From NCBI GenBank assembly GCA_946479055.1, contig CAMLEX010000281.1, positions 1 through 6,810 of the forward strand: a stretch of DNA of 6,810 nt, in the 5' to 3' direction. Positions 5,069-6,810 of this stretch are shown piece after piece (positions within the stretch are counted from its first letter, which is position 1; each line of letters opens with the position of its first letter). The position numbers and the translations under genes are program-made. Under the pieces are notes generated by a model. That model made no database searches, was not told the DNA's origin, and saw only the letters and a program-made list of their open reading frames with translations. The DNA is from an uncultured Bacteroidota bacterium (GTDB taxonomy: Bacteria > Bacteroidota > Bacteroidia > Chitinophagales > Chitinophagaceae).

Positions 5069-6810
5069 AAACAATATTTTCCTTCGGCTATCATTTTATC
5101 AGCTATTCTCCTTCTTGCATCTTTTGTATTGAAAGGTTCAGCCTTGGTAAAGCGTTTCAATCCCATCAATATCATCCGTTGTTCATCACCGTCAGCAAAT
5201 GCATTGATAGCATCTTTTCCTGATTTGTTCACTTTATCAGCTGCATCATATAAATAAGTACGCATCATATCCTGGTAAAGCTGTGTAGCGGCCTCTTCCT
5301 TCTGATCTGTCATTTTCATTACACGAAGTAATACACTTTCTGCATTGAAAGTTTCTATTGCCATATCCGCCAGGTTCATCAACACTTCCTGCTCATTTTC
5401 TATTTTCATCATCAGTTTTTGAACGGCTGCTCCCGCTGCCATTAGTATAGCTTTCTTCAGGTTGGCCACTAATTTTTTCTCCTTAGCAAAAGGAACTTCA
5501 TCTTCAGCACCAAAATCAGGAATGCTCATTAACTCTTTCTGTACATTCATAGCCGGCCCCATCAGGTCCAGTCTTCCGCCCATTGCTCTTTTCAAAGTCA
5601 TATCCAATGTAAGCAGACGATTAATCTCGTTTGTTCCTTCATAGATCCTGTTGATCCTGCTATCACGATAAGCCCTTGAAATATTATACTCAGCGCTAAA
5701 TCCATTACCTCCATGTATCTGTACTCCCTCATCTACTACAAAGTCTAATACTTCACTTCCATATACTTTCAACATGGCACATTCAATCGCATATTCCTCG
5801 GCAGCACCCAACAATGCTTCGTTGAAAGGCTTGCCTGCTGTCAACAGTTCTTTTTCTTTTTCATCGATCCAGTCAGCAGTACGATACAAAGCGGATTCTG
5901 CAACAAAAATTTTAATGGCCATCTCCGCCAGCTTATGTTTGATAGCGCCGAAATTGGAAATGGGTTGTTTGAACTGTTCTCTTGTCTTTGCATATTCAAC
6001 CGTATAGCTCAATGCTCTTCTTGCACCGCCTGTTGCAGCAGCACATAATTTCAAGCGGCCAATATTCAAAATATTAAAAGCTATTTTATGACCTTTTCCT
6101 ACTTCGCCCAACAGATTTTCAACCGGCACTTTTGCATCCTGGAAATATAATTGAACAGTAGAAGAACCTTTGATCCCCATCTTGTGTTCTTCAGGCCCCT
6201 GTGTAAAACCCTCTGTTCCTCTTTCTACAATGAAGGCGGAAAATTTATCGCCATCTACTTTTGCAAACACAGTGTAAACTTGTGCAAAGCCACCATTAGT
6301 GATCCAGCATTTTTGTCCATTCAGCAAATAATATTTGCCATCATCACTCAGCTTAGCTGTAGTCCTGGCGCCCAATGCATCGCTACCACTATTAGGCTCT
6401 GTCAAACCATAGGCTCCGGCCCATTCACCGGTTATAAGTTTAGGAATGTATTTCTGTTTTTGTTCCGGCGTGCCAAAATATAAAATAGGCAAAGTGCCAA
6501 TGCCTGTATGGGCAGCGATAGCAACAGAAAAAGAATGACCAGCTCCCATGTATTCATTCACGATGGTGGATGTTACAAAATCTTTACCCAATCCACCATA
6601 TTCTTCCGGGAACGATACGGATAGCAATCCCTGCTCACCCGCTTTGGCGACCAATGATTTCATCAGGCCAGGTTCCAGTTTATCGATACGATCAAGGATC
6701 GGATAGATCTCAGCATCCAGAAACTGATCACACATGTCGCGGATCATCTTTTGTTCCTCAACAAAGTTTTCGGGAGTAAACGTTTCAAACGGCGATGATT
6801 CTTTGATCAG
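5065..6810 (-). CDS. Acyl-CoA dehydrogenase, FadE/VLCAD-like (5' partial)
   Basis: FAD-dependent enzyme of fatty-acid beta-oxidation that introduces the trans-2 double bond into acyl-CoA and passes electrons to electron-transfer flavoprotein. The frame stays open to the window edge: 21 codons (LIKESSPFETFTPENF and on) precede the Met at 6747, so that Met is internal and probably only 10-20 residues are missing. 581 residues are visible. Counting from the 6747 Met: signature GLTEPNSGSD at 114-123, FAD-contacting WITNGG at 148-153, YAKTREQFKQPI at 252-263, QIHGGNGF at 343-350, and RIYEGTNEINR at 367-377, whose Glu370 is the expected catalytic base. About 180 further residues form the extra helical C-terminal domain of the VLCAD/ACAD9 and Bacillus FadE group, beyond the roughly 380-residue short- and medium-chain enzymes; a preference for long-chain substrates is inferred. 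Other beta-oxidation genes may lie beyond 6810. A strong terminator follows its stop. Confidence 0.95.
   Translation of the reverse strand: MIKESSPFETFTPENFVEEQKMIRDMCDQFLDAEIYPILDRIDKLEPGLMKSLVAKAGEQGLLSVSFPEEYGGLGKDFVTSTIVNEYMGAGHSFSVAIAAHTGIGTLPILYFGTPEQKQKYIPKLITGEWAGAYGLTEPNSGSDALGARTTAKLSDDGKYYLLNGQKCWITNGGFAQVYTVFAKVDGDKFSAFIVERGTEGFTQGPEEHKMGIKGSSTVQLYFQDAKVPVENLLGEVGKGHKIAFNILNIGRLKLCAAATGGARRALSYTVEYAKTREQFKQPISNFGAIKHKLAEMAIKIFVAESALYRTADWIDEKEKELLTAGKPFNEALLGAAEEYAIECAMLKVYGSEVLDFVVDEGVQIHGGNGFSAEYNISRAYRDSRINRIYEGTNEINRLLTLDMTLKRAMGGRLDLMGPAMNVQKELMSIPDFGAEDEVPFAKEKKLVANLKKAILMAAGAAVQKLMMKIENEQEVLMNLADMAIETFNAESVLLRVMKMTDQKEEAATQLYQDMMRTYLYDAADKVNKSGKDAINAFADGDEQRMILMGLKRFTKAEPFNTKDARRRIADKMIAEGKYCF

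Noticed and set aside
6745..6747. Met codon at 6747 (-) as the start of the acyl-CoA dehydrogenase
   Set aside because: The upstream 21 codons contain no stop and read as the typical N-terminal segment of FadE-like proteins, so the gene continues past the window.

Overview
The window reads as chromosomal DNA of a Bacteroidota bacterium, most likely of the Chitinophagaceae or a nearby family. The grounds are moderately AT-rich DNA, starts with A/T-rich leaders and no Shine-Dalgarno sequence, a TAnnTTTG-type -7 element ahead of zwf, and protein sequences resembling that group. The family-level placement is inferred from remembered protein style, not from a search. I found no mobile element, CRISPR array, tRNA or rRNA, and no evidence of a new multi-gene system. 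This is mainly housekeeping metabolism with some unusual small-scale DNA features.

Left part (1-3515, + strand): the three enzymes of the oxidative pentose phosphate pathway, in the order gnd (5' end cut off by the window edge), zwf, pgl. Zwf oxidises glucose 6-phosphate, Pgl hydrolyses the lactone, and Gnd decarboxylates 6-phosphogluconate to ribulose 5-phosphate, giving two NADPH per glucose 6-phosphate if both dehydrogenases use NADP. zwf and pgl are 6 bp apart and surely cotranscribed. gnd is separated from zwf by 179 bp that carry a degenerate 7-bp-period repeat and a plausible zwf promoter. zwf contains a run of eight G residues in a conserved motif.

Middle (3516-4309, + strand): a small membrane-anchored or periplasmic di-haem c-type cytochrome (two CxxCH motifs), then 317 bp without a credible gene, holding only weak inverted repeats.

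Right part (4310-6810): a seven-helix membrane protein of unknown function on + runs tail-to-tail into a large FadE/VLCAD-like acyl-CoA dehydrogenase on -, whose 5' end lies beyond the window. The two genes overlap by four bases (TTAA), each supplying a TAA stop. The best regulatory signal in the window is a GC-rich hairpin with a GAAA loop and a U8 tract on the - strand, placed to terminate the dehydrogenase transcript but lying inside the last codons of the membrane-protein gene.
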